Below, one piece after another: positions 33,838-43,074 of a stretch of DNA of 64,000 nucleotides (the stretch's first letter is position 1; every line of letters begins with the position of its first letter). This DNA comes from an uncultured Clostridium sp. (GTDB lineage: Bacteria > Bacillota > Clostridia > Lachnospirales > Lachnospiraceae). Both the position numbers and the translations under genes were made by a program. The notes below the pieces were generated by a model, which did not search any database, was not told the DNA's origin, and saw nothing but the letters and a program-made list of their open reading frames with translations. The stretch is taken from contig CANPMS010000002.1 in assembly GCA_947575275.1 (NCBI GenBank), positions 62,001 through 126,000 of the forward strand, given 5' to 3'.

Positions 33838-34476
33838 CTACCTTTTGTTCACCCACTCCTGCTTTTTGCGGGCAAATTCTAAAATTACATCCACAGTACC
33901 TTCAAGTCCCAGTGAACTACTGTTAACACACAAATCATAACTTTTAGCAGCGCCCCATTTCTTGCTGGAATAATAATTATAATAGCTGGCACGCTTCTTG
34001 TCGGTTTTTACCATAATGTCCTTGGCTTTTGAAGGTTCTACTTTGTAGAGCTCCGTTAGACGTTTAATGCGGCTGTCATCATCAGCACAGATAAATACCG
34101 ATACAGTATTGGGATAGTCATCCAGCGCGTAATCTGCACACCTCCCCACAATCACACAGGATTCCTCCTCAGCCAGCTTTTTGATAGAATCAAACTGTGC
34201 CAGGAAAATTTTGTGGTTAATTGGCATATCCATATAGGCTGATGTGGTGTAACCCAAGGAGTAACTATCCATTACCAAGGAGTATAGAAAACTGCTGGTA
34301 GGTTTCTCATCATGGCTCTCAAGTAACTCTTCGCACAGACCACTCTCTTTCGCTGCACGGGCGAGAAGCTCCTTATCGTAGCATTTTACGTTCATCTTTT
34401 TCGCCAGCATCTCACCTATCTTTTTTCCGCCGCTCCCACACTGCCTTCCAATGGTAATAACAAGATTTCCTTTCAT
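33838..34476 (-). CDS. Cytidylate-kinase-like protein
   Basis: A 212-residue P-loop kinase of the cytidylate kinase-like family (PF13189). The N-terminal Walker A-like segment is ITIGRQCGSGGKKIGEML, followed by YDKELL and the mid-protein VIVGRCADYAL. Residues RIKRLTELYKV and DKKRASYYNYY fit the lid and C-terminal region of the family. Its substrate is not established; members are distinct from canonical Cmk. The start at ATG 34476 is supported by AAAGGAGAAGG; the frame opens 7 codons earlier. It is monocistronic, followed on the minus strand by the lexA-side terminator. Confidence 0.8.
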   Translation of the reverse strand: MKGNLVITIGRQCGSGGKKIGEMLAKKMNVKCYDKELLARAAKESGLCEELLESHDEKPTSSFLYSLVMDSYSLGYTTSAYMDMPINHKIFLAQFDSIKKLAEEESCVIVGRCADYALDDYPNTVSVFICADDDSRIKRLTELYKVEPSKAKDIMVKTDKKRASYYNYYSSKKWGAAKSYDLCVNSSSLGLEGTVDVILEFARKKQEWVNKR

Positions 34477-34620
34477 AGTCCTTCTCCTTTCCGTCACTCA
34501 TAATGTAAGCTAATTTATTCATTTAATCTTTACTGAAATTATAACATAAAATATCTAAAAAGTATATAAACAAAAAGGGGAAGTCCGGTTGTTGCCACGC
34601 CTTAAGAAAACAGGCAGCAG

Positions 34621-35538
34621 TTAATCCTGTTCCAGCTTATTTAAAAGTTCCTTAAAATATTCCGGCAGAGGAGCCGAAAATTCCACATACTCTCCTGTTG
34701 CTGGATGGATAACGCCCAATAAACCGGCATGAAGTGTTTGACCCTGGAGACCGCAAAATGGCACCTTTGCAGGACCATAAACCCGATCACCTAACAGTGG
34801 ATGACCAAGACTCGCCATGTGGACACGAATCTGATGAGTCCTCCCTGTCTCCAAACGGCACTCAACAAAAGTAAAACGGCGGAATCTGCGAAGCACATGG
34901 TAGTGAGTAACGGCAGCCCTGCCGTTCCTTTCATTAATGCTCATCCTCTTCCTGTCTGTGGGATGACGGCCAATCGGTGCATCAACCAGCCCTTGCTCGT
35001 CCTTAATAACCCCATGGACAATCGCATAATATTTACGTGTGATGGAGTGCTGCCTAAGCTGCTCTGCAACCGCGTTGTGCGCCCGGTCATTCTTACAGGC
35101 AATTAAAACTCCGGTGGTATCCATATCAATACGGTGAACGATTCCAGGGCGTAGTACGCCATTAATTCCAGACAACTCATCTTTGCAATGAGCCATAAGC
35201 CCATTTACCAGTGTTCCACTGTAATGACCGACAGCCGGGTGTACGACCATCTGCTTCGGTTTATTAATGATGATAATATCGGAATCCTCATAGATAATAT
35301 CCAGTGGTATCGGTTCTGCCACAATCTCAGGTTCTACAGCTTCGGGAAGCTCCACTGTAATGGAGTCTCCTGCAGACACTCTATAATTGCTTTTCACGAC
35401 CTTTCCATTGACAAATACACCACTGTCCTTTAAAAGCTTTTGGAGATAAGAGCGCGATACATCCATGATCCGGTCATTCAGATATTTGTCAATTCTTTGT
35501 CCATTGTTATCATCCACGATAAAATTCTGAATCAACAA
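34621..35538 (-). CDS. rluD: RluD-type 23S rRNA pseudouridine synthase
   Basis: A 305-residue RluA/RluD-family enzyme with an N-terminal S4 RNA-binding domain (RIDKYLNDRI, SRSYLQKLL) and the catalytic Asp in VHRIDMDTTG. LETGRTHQIRVHMASLGHPLLGD is typical. It converts uridines in large-subunit rRNA. Start is TTG at 35538 (or 35535), directly after GGGGGAAAG and overlapping the lspA end, the usual lspA-rluD pair. Confidence 0.92.
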   Translation of the reverse strand: MLIQNFIVDDNNGQRIDKYLNDRIMDVSRSYLQKLLKDSGVFVNGKVVKSNYRVSAGDSITVELPEAVEPEIVAEPIPLDIIYEDSDIIIINKPKQMVVHPAVGHYSGTLVNGLMAHCKDELSGINGVLRPGIVHRIDMDTTGVLIACKNDRAHNAVAEQLRQHSITRKYYAIVHGVIKDEQGLVDAPIGRHPTDRKRMSINERNGRAAVTHYHVLRRFRRFTFVECRLETGRTHQIRVHMASLGHPLLGDRVYGPAKVPFCGLQGQTLHAGLLGVIHPATGEYVEFSAPLPEYFKELLNKLEQD

Positions 35539-36053
35539 CTTTCCCCCTTTTTTATCTGGAATACACTCAAGTCCTCATCCTTATAATAGAAACACAGCAC
35601 AAGCAGAAGAATGAATGTAGCTGTTGTCACATAAATATCTGCTACATTAAAAATAGGAAAATCAATCAGCTTAAAATAGAGAAAATCCACCACATATCCC
35701 TGACTGACACGGTCAATCATATTACCTATTGCACCGGAAGCAATCATGATAGTGCAGAATTTCAGCCAGTGGTAACGCTTATTTGCCCATCCTGGCATAC
35801 ACCACATGGCAAACACCGCCCCTCCAACCACCACTATACTAATTAAGAAGAAAAAAGACTGCCTGCCCTGAAGCATACCGAAGGCGGCCCCACGGTTCTC
35901 TGAGTACAGTAGCTCAAACACACCTTCCAGAATTACAAAAGGATTGTTGTTTTTTAAATAGGAAACAGCAAGCATCTTTGTGTACTGGTCAATAAACACA
36001 AGCACAGTATTTGCAATCACCAGAGAAAGAAGGTTTAATAATCTAGTCTTCAT
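35532..36053 (-). CDS. lspA: Lipoprotein signal peptidase (signal peptidase II)
   Basis: A 173-residue four-pass membrane aspartyl protease that cleaves prolipoproteins before the lipidated Cys. Catalytic Asp residues sit in GNMIDRVSQGYVVDF and FNVADIYV; NRGAAFGML is the third family motif. It starts within the 3' end of aroB by 11 bases, after GGGGAGGAA. Confidence 0.94.
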   Translation of the reverse strand: MKTRLLNLLSLVIANTVLVFIDQYTKMLAVSYLKNNNPFVILEGVFELLYSENRGAAFGMLQGRQSFFFLISIVVVGGAVFAMWCMPGWANKRYHWLKFCTIMIASGAIGNMIDRVSQGYVVDFLYFKLIDFPIFNVADIYVTTATFILLLVLCFYYKDEDLSVFQIKKGESC

Positions 36054-37152
36054 AATTTCCTCCCCACAGTGGCTTCAGACCTTCCATCATCTCTGCATCA
36101 GTCACAGTACAGTCCACATATGCTTCCCCAATCCCCCTAAGAAGAATAAATCTGATTTTTCCTGAATCCATCTTTTTATCACTCTTTGTGGTAGCAATAA
36201 TGTCTGCAGGATCAAGCTCCATATCACGGATTATTACAGGAAGGTTAAAACGCTTAAAAGAGCTTCTGACTGCCTCGGCCTCCTCTGGGGAAATCCCGCC
36301 CCGCAGAGCAGAAAGATTGGCCGCTGCCACGCACCCCAGGGAGACACATTGCCCATGAAGCAGCCGGAAATTCATCAGCTTTTCTATGGCATGTCCCAGC
36401 GTATGACCAAAGTTTAAAAGCGCACGTTCTCCCTGTTCTGTCGGATCTTGTTCCACCACATCACGTTTAATCTTGTTGCTGACAAAAATCATCTGTTCAC
36501 AGACAGTTAAATCCCGTCTGAGAATTTCGTCTGCATGTTCGATTAACCAGAAATAATAGGATCCATCTCTGATAAGTCCATGTTTGATAATCTCTCCCAT
36601 TCCACAGGAAAATTGTTCATCTGTAAGGGTGAGAAGCGTCGTTGTGCTGGTGTAAACCAAACTTGGCATATGAAATGCACCGACCATATTTTTATATGAA
36701 TCAAAATCCACCCCAGTCTTGCCTCCAATGCTGGAATCCACCTGTGATAAAAGGGTGGTGGGAAGCTGGATAAAACGGATCCCCCTCAGGTAGGTAGCTG
36801 CGGTAAAACCGCACAGGTCACCGACTACGCCTCCCCCCAGCGCAACCAGCATATCACCGCGGTCATAGTGATTTAAAATCAAATACTCATAAAGGGATTT
36901 CACTGTATCCAGGTTTTTGTGTTCCTCTCCCGCCGAAAATACAAAGGAACCCACATGGCCGCAGCATGCTGCAAGAATTCTTTTCACCTGCTGCAGGTAA
37001 AGGGGAGCAACCTGGCTGTCACTGACAATACAAAGCTTTCTCCCTTCTACATTGAGCGATTTCACTTCATCTAAAAGCCGGTCGTAGGAAGCTTCTATCA
37101 CAATATCATAGATTGCATTTCCATCTCTGTGTACCGTAAGCCGATTACTCAT
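36043..37152 (-). CDS. aroB: 3-dehydroquinate synthase
   Basis: A 369-residue NAD- and metal-dependent enzyme of the shikimate pathway making 3-dehydroquinate from DAHP. Motifs: SAGEEHKNLDT, LVALGGGVVGDLCGF, QLPTTLLSQVDSSIGGKTGVDF, and metal ligands in MGEIIKHG, NFGHTLGHAIE and LHGQCVSLG. The ATG at 37152 follows AAGGAG; the frame is open to 37221 but without a ribosome site. First gene of an aroB-lspA-rluD unit. Confidence 0.94.
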   Translation of the reverse strand: MSNRLTVHRDGNAIYDIVIEASYDRLLDEVKSLNVEGRKLCIVSDSQVAPLYLQQVKRILAACCGHVGSFVFSAGEEHKNLDTVKSLYEYLILNHYDRGDMLVALGGGVVGDLCGFTAATYLRGIRFIQLPTTLLSQVDSSIGGKTGVDFDSYKNMVGAFHMPSLVYTSTTTLLTLTDEQFSCGMGEIIKHGLIRDGSYYFWLIEHADEILRRDLTVCEQMIFVSNKIKRDVVEQDPTEQGERALLNFGHTLGHAIEKLMNFRLLHGQCVSLGCVAAANLSALRGGISPEEAEAVRSSFKRFNLPVIIRDMELDPADIIATTKSDKKMDSGKIRFILLRGIGEAYVDCTVTDAEMMEGLKPLWGGNYED

Positions 37153-37220
37153 AACAATACTCCTTCTTAAAAAATTCAAACTGCGCATCCCCCGGAGGGT
37201 ATTTCCTATAAAGTGAGACA

Positions 37221-37254
37221 AAAAGATTTGTGTAAAGTTTTACACAAATCTTTT
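37221..37254 (-). terminator. Terminator after sepF
   Basis: AAAAGATTTGTGTAAA and TTTACACAAATCTTTT form a 16-bp perfect inverted repeat with a 2-base centre, followed on the minus strand by TGT and pyrimidines. It ends the HlyD-like/yggS/sepF transcript before aroB. Confidence 0.85.
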
Positions 37255-37288
37255 GATAGGCTGAATGATAATAGTATGTAGCTTGTCC

Positions 37289-37795
37289 TTATAGACGCAT
37301 ATTCAGCCCCGACACACCAAGAGCGCCGTTTCCAAGAAGCTCCTGAAAATCACCGGAAAGCTCCACAGATTCAGGTGTTGCTATGAAAATATAGCTGGAA
37401 ATCTTTTGCAGGTTGCCATCCATAGAGTAGGTCGCGCCGGAAGTAAAATCAATGATACGCTGTGCAACTTCTGTCTGGATTCCTTCCATATTCAGAACAA
37501 CTGCCTTACCGGCAAGAAGGTAATCACAGATTTCTCTGGCATCCTCAATTGAGGTGGGCTTAATCAGAGAAACTTCCATACCCTTTCTCATAGGCACAAC
37601 TTTGGAAGAACGAGAGAAAAATCTCGGCTTTGCCTCCTCGCTGCCGTCATCGTAGCTATCATCCTCTTCCCGCATCTGGAACAATCCCTTGCGGGCAGGC
37701 TTATCCACATCGTAATCTTCTTCAGGTCCGAAATAATCATCATCGTCATCCGAACTGAAACGCATGGTATCAATCAATTTGCTTAAAAGACTCAT
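37289..37795 (-). CDS. sepF: Cell division protein SepF
   Basis: A 168-residue Z-ring anchor of Gram-positives. It has the N-terminal amphipathic membrane-targeting helix (SLLSKLIDTMRF), a charged acidic linker (about 15-65) and the C-terminal DUF552 domain that forms rings and binds FtsZ (VSLIKPTSIEDAREI, VVLNMEGI, RIIDFTSGATYSMDGNLQ). It follows yggS by 21 bases, the classical YlmE-SepF order. Confidence 0.95.
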   Translation of the reverse strand: MSLLSKLIDTMRFSSDDDDDYFGPEEDYDVDKPARKGLFQMREEDDSYDDGSEEAKPRFFSRSSKVVPMRKGMEVSLIKPTSIEDAREICDYLLAGKAVVLNMEGIQTEVAQRIIDFTSGATYSMDGNLQKISSYIFIATPESVELSGDFQELLGNGALGVSGLNMRL

Positions 37796-37816
37796 AGCTT
37801 ATTCTCTCTCCAATCC

Positions 37817-38503
37817 TTATCTGCCACCAAAAATACCGGTGCCGACTCTTATCATGGTAGCGCCCTCCTCCACGGCAACCTGATAATCACCGCTCATCCC
37901 CATGGAAAGCACATCCATAATAACATTATCAATGTTTTTCTTTTTGATGTCAACAGATAATTGATATAATTTTTTAAAAATGGGACGATTCTCCTCAGGA
38001 TTCTTAACAAAAGGAGCAATCGTCATCAGTCCACGAATGCGGATATTTGGAAAACCGCTGATTGCAACGGCAGCGGAGCAAGCCTCCTCTGGAGAAAAAC
38101 CGAATTTACTCTCCTCTCCAGCCACATTGATTTCCAAAAGAATATCCACAATTCGGTTCTGCTTTTTGGCTTCCATCTGAATCTGCTCGGCAAGGCGTAT
38201 GGAATCCACAGAATGGATTAAAACCACATATGGAAGAACCTGCTTCACCTTATTGCGCTGTAAATGTCCAATCATATGAAACCGGGCAGACTTTGGCATA
38301 TCCGGCGCCTTCTCCATAATCTCCTGCACCTTGTTCTCTCCAAAATCCACTGCTCCTGCCTGGTATGCCTCCTTGAGCATAAAAATGGGCTTTGTCTTAC
38401 TGACGGCAATCAACGTCACTTCCTCCATCTTTCTGCCGGAACGCTCGCAGGCCTTAATCATATTCTCTCTGATCTCTGTAAGATTCTCCTTAATTCCATT
38501 CAT
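37817..38503 (-). CDS. yggS: PLP homeostasis protein YggS/YlmE
   Basis: A 228-residue single-domain PLP-binding barrel related to alanine racemase, involved in vitamin B6 balance. The PLP lysine is in LIAVSKTKP; HMIGHLQRNKVK, LEINVAGEESKFGF and LSMGMSGDYQVAVEEGATMIRVG are family signatures. A GAGGTG site lies 7 bases before the ATG. Neighbours sepF and the HlyD-like gene form one transcript with it. Confidence 0.94.
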   Translation of the reverse strand: MNGIKENLTEIRENMIKACERSGRKMEEVTLIAVSKTKPIFMLKEAYQAGAVDFGENKVQEIMEKAPDMPKSARFHMIGHLQRNKVKQVLPYVVLIHSVDSIRLAEQIQMEAKKQNRIVDILLEINVAGEESKFGFSPEEACSAAVAISGFPNIRIRGLMTIAPFVKNPEENRPIFKKLYQLSVDIKKKNIDNVIMDVLSMGMSGDYQVAVEEGATMIRVGTGIFGGR

Positions 38504-38521
38504 ATTTTATCACCTCAGCAT

Positions 38522-39922
38522 CTATTGATAAATCAACTTTCCTTCATAGACGGTATCAGCATTGAGAACAATATGATCATATACAGAAAGACCATAACTT
38601 GTCCCTCGCTTGATGGTATAGTACTCTTCATTGGACTTTAAAATCTCAATCTGTTTAAATACAGCATAGCCCTTGTTAATATTGTAAACACCCTGAAGTG
38701 AAGCGCTCGTTCCAATTTGATAGCGATCCTGAGACTCTGGTTTTACCACATAGTCCCCTGCCTGGAACGGAGCGTTTTCACCCATATCAATATAATAATA
38801 GCCATCGGACGAATAATAAATTGTAGTTGGTACAAACTCCAACTGGGTGCCATTCTCTGAGTAGTTTTCTTTCATAAAACCAGTGTTGCTGCTGTCTCCG
38901 CCATACGTCATATACTCTGCAGGAACCAGATAAAAATTTTTTGTGGTCACGGCTGTGGTTGGAATTTTCAGACCACTTGCTTTTTCCATATCTATCTCAA
39001 AGGACACATATCGGTCAGCAACAAATTGTACCATATACTGGTCAAAATCCAATTTGCCATATTGTTTGCCATCCTGCCCTGTAATAATAGAAAACTCCCC
39101 GTCAATCTCCAAATCACGGGAGTTAAAGTTTACATGGAGAGTAGAATGACCACTGTATTCACTAATACTTTCCTCCGCCAAGGGAAATATCACGCTCCAT
39201 CTGTCAGAAGTGACAAGTTTATAGACTGGTGCAGACTCCTGAATCAAATTCCCTGCCTTTGTAAAAGCTCTGGAATAGGCTGTTCTATTAAATACCTCTT
39301 CCTTTATCTGTTCAGGCTTTAATGTCTCATAGCCATCAATCGCATAAGATACTACCCCCGACGCAGGTGCCGTCACCTGCTGAATCGTAATGCCAGCCCG
39401 GTTCATCAGAGCATCAAGATTTCCAAGAGAATTAAAATTTGCATACTCCAGCACAGCAGCTTCCAATGAATACTGAAGATTGTAAACCTCCCCAAAACTC
39501 TGGTTTTCAAAATTCATTGAAAAAGCAGAAAGCTGCCGCTTAATATCAACAAAATTGTCATCTGTCAGCTTAATGCCGGCCTCAGGATTTTCTTCCAGAA
39601 AATCAGCAAGTTTCCCCGTCTCATCAATAGAATAGATTGGGCTTCCAAAAGCAGCCCGCTTCCCTTCACGGACATAGTAGTTTATATACCCTGTGCAGTC
39701 TGTTTCCTCTACCTGTTCATCCCGCAAAATAATTCCTGTATGCTGGTGGTCATTAACAATATTTCCCTCAACCACTTCATAAAACTGTACCTTATCCTTT
39801 TTTATATAAGTGTATACGCTAAAGACCATGTACACAAATATAATAGAAAAGATAATCATACCTACATTGATATTAAGCGGAGGACGATACCGTATGATTT
39901 TTGAATTCTTTTTTTTAGCCAA
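38522..39922 (-). CDS. HlyD-like membrane-anchored protein of the sepF cluster
   Basis: A 466-residue protein with a basic N-terminus, one membrane segment (NVGMIIFSIIFVYMVFSVYTYI) and an extracellular part resembling periplasmic adaptor proteins: paired lipoyl/barrel-type segments around TAPASGVVSYAIDGYE and FPLAEESISEYSGH. No ABC transporter or other efflux partner is nearby; instead it is cotranscribed with yggS and sepF. A role in the envelope or at the division site is inferred from position only. GGAGGA lies inside the frame opening at 39937, so TTG 39922, 7 bases after it, is the probable start. Confidence 0.7.
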   Translation of the reverse strand: MAKKKNSKIIRYRPPLNINVGMIIFSIIFVYMVFSVYTYIKKDKVQFYEVVEGNIVNDHQHTGIILRDEQVEETDCTGYINYYVREGKRAAFGSPIYSIDETGKLADFLEENPEAGIKLTDDNFVDIKRQLSAFSMNFENQSFGEVYNLQYSLEAAVLEYANFNSLGNLDALMNRAGITIQQVTAPASGVVSYAIDGYETLKPEQIKEEVFNRTAYSRAFTKAGNLIQESAPVYKLVTSDRWSVIFPLAEESISEYSGHSTLHVNFNSRDLEIDGEFSIITGQDGKQYGKLDFDQYMVQFVADRYVSFEIDMEKASGLKIPTTAVTTKNFYLVPAEYMTYGGDSSNTGFMKENYSENGTQLEFVPTTIYYSSDGYYYIDMGENAPFQAGDYVVKPESQDRYQIGTSASLQGVYNINKGYAVFKQIEILKSNEEYYTIKRGTSYGLSVYDHIVLNADTVYEGKLIYQ

Positions 39923-40004
39923 AGCTGATTCCTCCATGACTGTTTCTAACCATTCCCATACATTATAAAAGGGAAAACAAAAAAGTGCAAGTCCGAAACA
40001 AACA

Positions 40005-40032
40005 CAGCCGACAGGCTTCTGCCCATCGGCTG
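40005..40032 (-). terminator. Terminator after the P-loop gene
   Basis: CAGCCGA (40005-40011) pairs with TCGGCTG (40026-40032), with an inner GGC/GCC pair around TTCT. The minus strand continues TGTTTGTTTC. Confidence 0.65.
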
Positions 40033-40055
40033 ATGAAAATCACAAATCTATGTAA

Positions 40056-40475
40056 TTACAGAGAAATTACAACATCCTCCTGAGCGCTCTTTGGAATGTC
40101 CACAGCATCCATAGACACGCTTAAGACAAAATTTACGCTGTACTTTTCGCTGAGTTTTTTCAAGGTTTCAACTACATCACTGATGTCCTCACCTTCTAAA
40201 CAGGCCAGCTTCAAAAAGCTGTCAAGGAACATAGTCTCAATATCATGATCCTGAGAAATAATACCGCTGATAAAACCGATAAAGCCATGGCTGCAGTTAA
40301 TTGGATACTCATTTACGTTAATTAAACGAATTCGATTATTTAATTCATACATGTGTTTAGAGCTTTTATCCAGATAAACAATGGAGCCGGTTGCTGCCTT
40401 GATTCCGTTGTTAGCCATATCCAACAGATGCTTTGTCTTCCCTTTACCCTTTCTGCCTGCGATAATCTGCACCAT
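40056..40475 (-). CDS. Small P-loop protein, unknown function
   Basis: A 139-residue protein starting VQIIAGRKGKGKTKHLLD, whose GRKGKGKT fits a Walker A nucleotide-binding loop (GxxxxGKT). IETMFLDSF may be the Walker B region. It is too short for a full AAA or RecA fold. Similar small proteins are sometimes labelled PilT-like in related genomes, but there is no pilus gene here and nothing supports twitching motility. GGAGGA precedes the ATG. It has its own terminator and lies 89 bases downstream of the dacF-like gene. Confidence 0.65.
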   Translation of the reverse strand: MVQIIAGRKGKGKTKHLLDMANNGIKAATGSIVYLDKSSKHMYELNNRIRLINVNEYPINCSHGFIGFISGIISQDHDIETMFLDSFLKLACLEGEDISDVVETLKKLSEKYSVNFVLSVSMDAVDIPKSAQEDVVISL

Positions 40476-40564
40476 ATTTGTGTCCTCCTTAGGATTATTT
40501 AATTTGCATAAAAGTTTTTTGATATTAAACTAATTATAGTACAAATCTCCAAAATAAGCAATGG

Positions 40565-41527
40565 CTAATTAACAGTTTTCTGAATAATCTTTGTCATATT
40601 GTGGTAAAGGTTTGTCCGGTTATCTGCCTTTAGAACAACGGAGACATATTCATGACCACTGGCATCACGGGAACCAATAATCAGACAGGAGCCGGCAGCT
40701 TGGGTTGTTCCGGTTTTTCCACCCATAACTGTAATACCGGAGGGGGTGGGCACCTGACCAGTCAGGTACTGGTTGCTATTCTTCCATTCCTGTGATTTTA
40801 ACGTCCCATCTGCAGCCGTGTAATTGGCAGTATATCTGACAGTCTGAATTATATTTTGAAATTGTGGGTATTTGAGCGCCTCATTAAAAATCAAGTACAA
40901 ATCATATGCGGTAGTATAGTGCATCTCATCCGTCAGTCCGTGGGGATTAACAAAGTGAGTTCCCGTAGCTCCTATGGCATGTGCTGTCCTGTTCATCTCC
41001 TCTGCAAATGCTTCGACTGAGCCCCTCATATGGACTGCAATCGCAGCGCCGGCATCATTCCCGGACGGAAGCATCAGCCCATAAAGCAGCTGTTCCAGAG
41101 TCAGGGTATCACCCGGTTTAATATGGCAGAGCGTAGCTCCCGGCTCCGTAATGACCGTCTCATCTCCCACAGTCACAAAATCACTTAAATTCCCATCGCG
41201 AATGGCAATCAGCGCTGTCATCACCTTGGTGATACTTGCAGGATTCATGCGCTCAAAGGGATTTTTTTGGAATATAACGGTTCCATCATATAAAGAAAAG
41301 GTCGCTGCAGCTTCCGCATTGACCAGTGGATCCGGATTCAACTCATCTCCGGTAATGACACACAGCTCCTTTGCAAAAGCTATGGCCCGTGTCCGCTCTG
41401 CAGGGACAGATGACACAAGTGCGTCAATCCGTGCCGTATCATAGGAATAATCCGGATTCTTTCCACACCCGGCAAGAAGAAGCCACGACAAAATGATTCC
41501 AAAACAAAAGATACGAATCTGTGTCAC
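40565..41527 (-). CDS. D-alanyl-D-alanine carboxypeptidase lipoprotein (S11)
   Basis: A 320-residue penicillin-binding carboxypeptidase that trims the last D-Ala from peptidoglycan stems. The three active-site motifs are PASITKVM (SxxK), PSGNDAG (SxN) and GGKTGTTQ (KTG). The signal sequence ends in a lipobox LLLAGC, so it is probably a lipid-anchored lipoprotein. The frame opens at 41644 inside mgsA, but TAGGAGTG and a GTG at 41527 give a proper start just before the signal peptide. Last gene of the long envelope/division operon. Confidence 0.9.
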   Translation of the reverse strand: MTQIRIFCFGIILSWLLLAGCGKNPDYSYDTARIDALVSSVPAERTRAIAFAKELCVITGDELNPDPLVNAEAAATFSLYDGTVIFQKNPFERMNPASITKVMTALIAIRDGNLSDFVTVGDETVITEPGATLCHIKPGDTLTLEQLLYGLMLPSGNDAGAAIAVHMRGSVEAFAEEMNRTAHAIGATGTHFVNPHGLTDEMHYTTAYDLYLIFNEALKYPQFQNIIQTVRYTANYTAADGTLKSQEWKNSNQYLTGQVPTPSGITVMGGKTGTTQAAGSCLIIGSRDASGHEYVSVVLKADNRTNLYHNMTKIIQKTVN

Positions 41528-41540
41528 AATAAAAACACTC

Positions 41541-41936
41541 CTATCGGTAAATTTCACGCCATTCCAGATCTCCCCGTTCAAGCGCCTTAACCAGCAGTTC
41601 CGCTGTGGCAAGATTGGTAGCAAACGGAATATTGTAGACATCACACAAACGAACTACACTGTTCACGTCCGGCTCATGTGGGTTAGGAGAAAGTGGATCA
41701 CGGAGGAAAACTACCATATCCATATCATTGCTCTCAATCTGAGAGGCTAACTGCTGCTGCCCTCCCAAATGTCCTGCAAGATATTTGTGTACATTTAAGT
41801 TTGTTACCTCCTCAATTAAGCGGCCGGTGGTTCCAGTTGCGAACAGCTCATGCTTATTGAGTATCCCACGATAGGCAATACAGAAGTTCTGCATCAGTTT
41901 TTTTTTGGAATCATGTGCAATCAGACCAATCTTCAT
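41541..41936 (-). CDS. mgsA: Methylglyoxal synthase
   Basis: A 131-residue lyase turning dihydroxyacetone phosphate into methylglyoxal, a bypass relieving sugar-phosphate stress. IGLIAHDSKK, TGTTGRLIEE, GHLGGQQQLASQI and FLRDPLSPNPHEPDV with the catalytic Asp are all present. It follows rodA by 16 bases with AAAGGAGGG before the ATG. Confidence 0.96.
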   Translation of the reverse strand: MKIGLIAHDSKKKLMQNFCIAYRGILNKHELFATGTTGRLIEEVTNLNVHKYLAGHLGGQQQLASQIESNDMDMVVFLRDPLSPNPHEPDVNSVVRLCDVYNIPFATNLATAELLVKALERGDLEWREIYR

Positions 41937-41952
41937 AAAATGTTTCCCTCCT

Positions 41953-43074
41953 TTAATAGTTACTAATTCTCCTCTGCAGCCCTACATTCATCACTATTCC
42001 AATCCCCAGATAGGTACTCATCAGCGAACTCACCCCATAGCTGATAAACGGAAGAGGAAGCCCCGTGTTAGGGACAATTCCGGTTGCAACAGCAATATTA
42101 GAAAAACTCTGGAATGCCAAAAGGGAAGCAAGTCCCACACAGAGCAGTTTGCCTGCCATGTCCCTGGCACGCGCCGCCATCAGCAGACACTCATAAACCA
42201 CCAGGGCTATCAGCGCTATCACCAGAACACCACCGATAAAACCAAGCTCCTCACCAATCACGGCAAATATGAAATCCGTCTGTTCTTCAGCAAGGAAATT
42301 TCCATTTTTAACAGAGGCCAGTGTATTATTGTTTAGTCCCTTGCCCTGCAGCATACCGGAACCAATCGCCATAATGGAATTGCTCTGCTGTAAATTTGCT
42401 TCCGCATAGTTGGCCGGATCAATAAAGGCACGAATACGACGCACCTGGTAATCCTTTAAAAACGGCACCATATTGTATTGAACCAAATAAACAAACAAAG
42501 CGCCACAGGGAATCAGCACTGCCAGAGCCCCTGCTATCCACCTATAGCTCAAGCCGGCCACATAAATCATACAGAGAAAAATCACCATGGTCACCAGGCT
42601 TGTAGACAGATTCGGCTGCATAAAAATCAGCAGGAATACAGCCAGAAACAGTGCGCCTGACAAAGCCAAAATCGTCACCTGATTAATCTTCTCCTGATTT
42701 TTATTGAAAAACCAGGAGAAGAATATAATCAATCCAACCTTGACAAACTCAGAAGGCTGTACCTGACCAATCACTGGAAGCACAAGCCATCTTGTGGCGA
42801 TTCCGCGGCTCACTCCGAACATCAGCACAGCGAAAAGTCCCATAATACAAAACATATAGATGACAGGGGCCAGAGCCACAATCCTATGGTAATCGATTAA
42901 CGACAAAACAAGGACTAATAATGTGCCAATTATAACACCCATAATCTGTTTGCCGACCATAGAGCTGTCTTGGTTGGTTGCGCTCCGGATAACCAGAACA
43001 CCGGTAATGTTCAATAGTAACACATAAAGAAATAAACGATAATTGTAATTTTTGAAGCTATAGTTTAAAAACAT
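41953..43074 (-). CDS. rodA: RodA, SEDS peptidoglycan polymerase
   Basis: A 373-residue membrane protein with about ten membrane segments, the glycosyltransferase partner of the PBP2 encoded in the same operon for side-wall growth. QPSEFVKVGLI, GKGLNNNT, LAEEQTDFIFAVIGEELGF and GLPLPFISYGVSSLMS are SEDS signatures, with Asp in TDF. ATG 43074 follows a GGAATGGAG site and overlaps the minE end by 10 bases; the longer frame to 43122 is not used. Confidence 0.93.
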   Translation of the reverse strand: MFLNYSFKNYNYRLFLYVLLLNITGVLVIRSATNQDSSMVGKQIMGVIIGTLLVLVLSLIDYHRIVALAPVIYMFCIMGLFAVLMFGVSRGIATRWLVLPVIGQVQPSEFVKVGLIIFFSWFFNKNQEKINQVTILALSGALFLAVFLLIFMQPNLSTSLVTMVIFLCMIYVAGLSYRWIAGALAVLIPCGALFVYLVQYNMVPFLKDYQVRRIRAFIDPANYAEANLQQSNSIMAIGSGMLQGKGLNNNTLASVKNGNFLAEEQTDFIFAVIGEELGFIGGVLVIALIALVVYECLLMAARARDMAGKLLCVGLASLLAFQSFSNIAVATGIVPNTGLPLPFISYGVSSLMSTYLGIGIVMNVGLQRRISNY

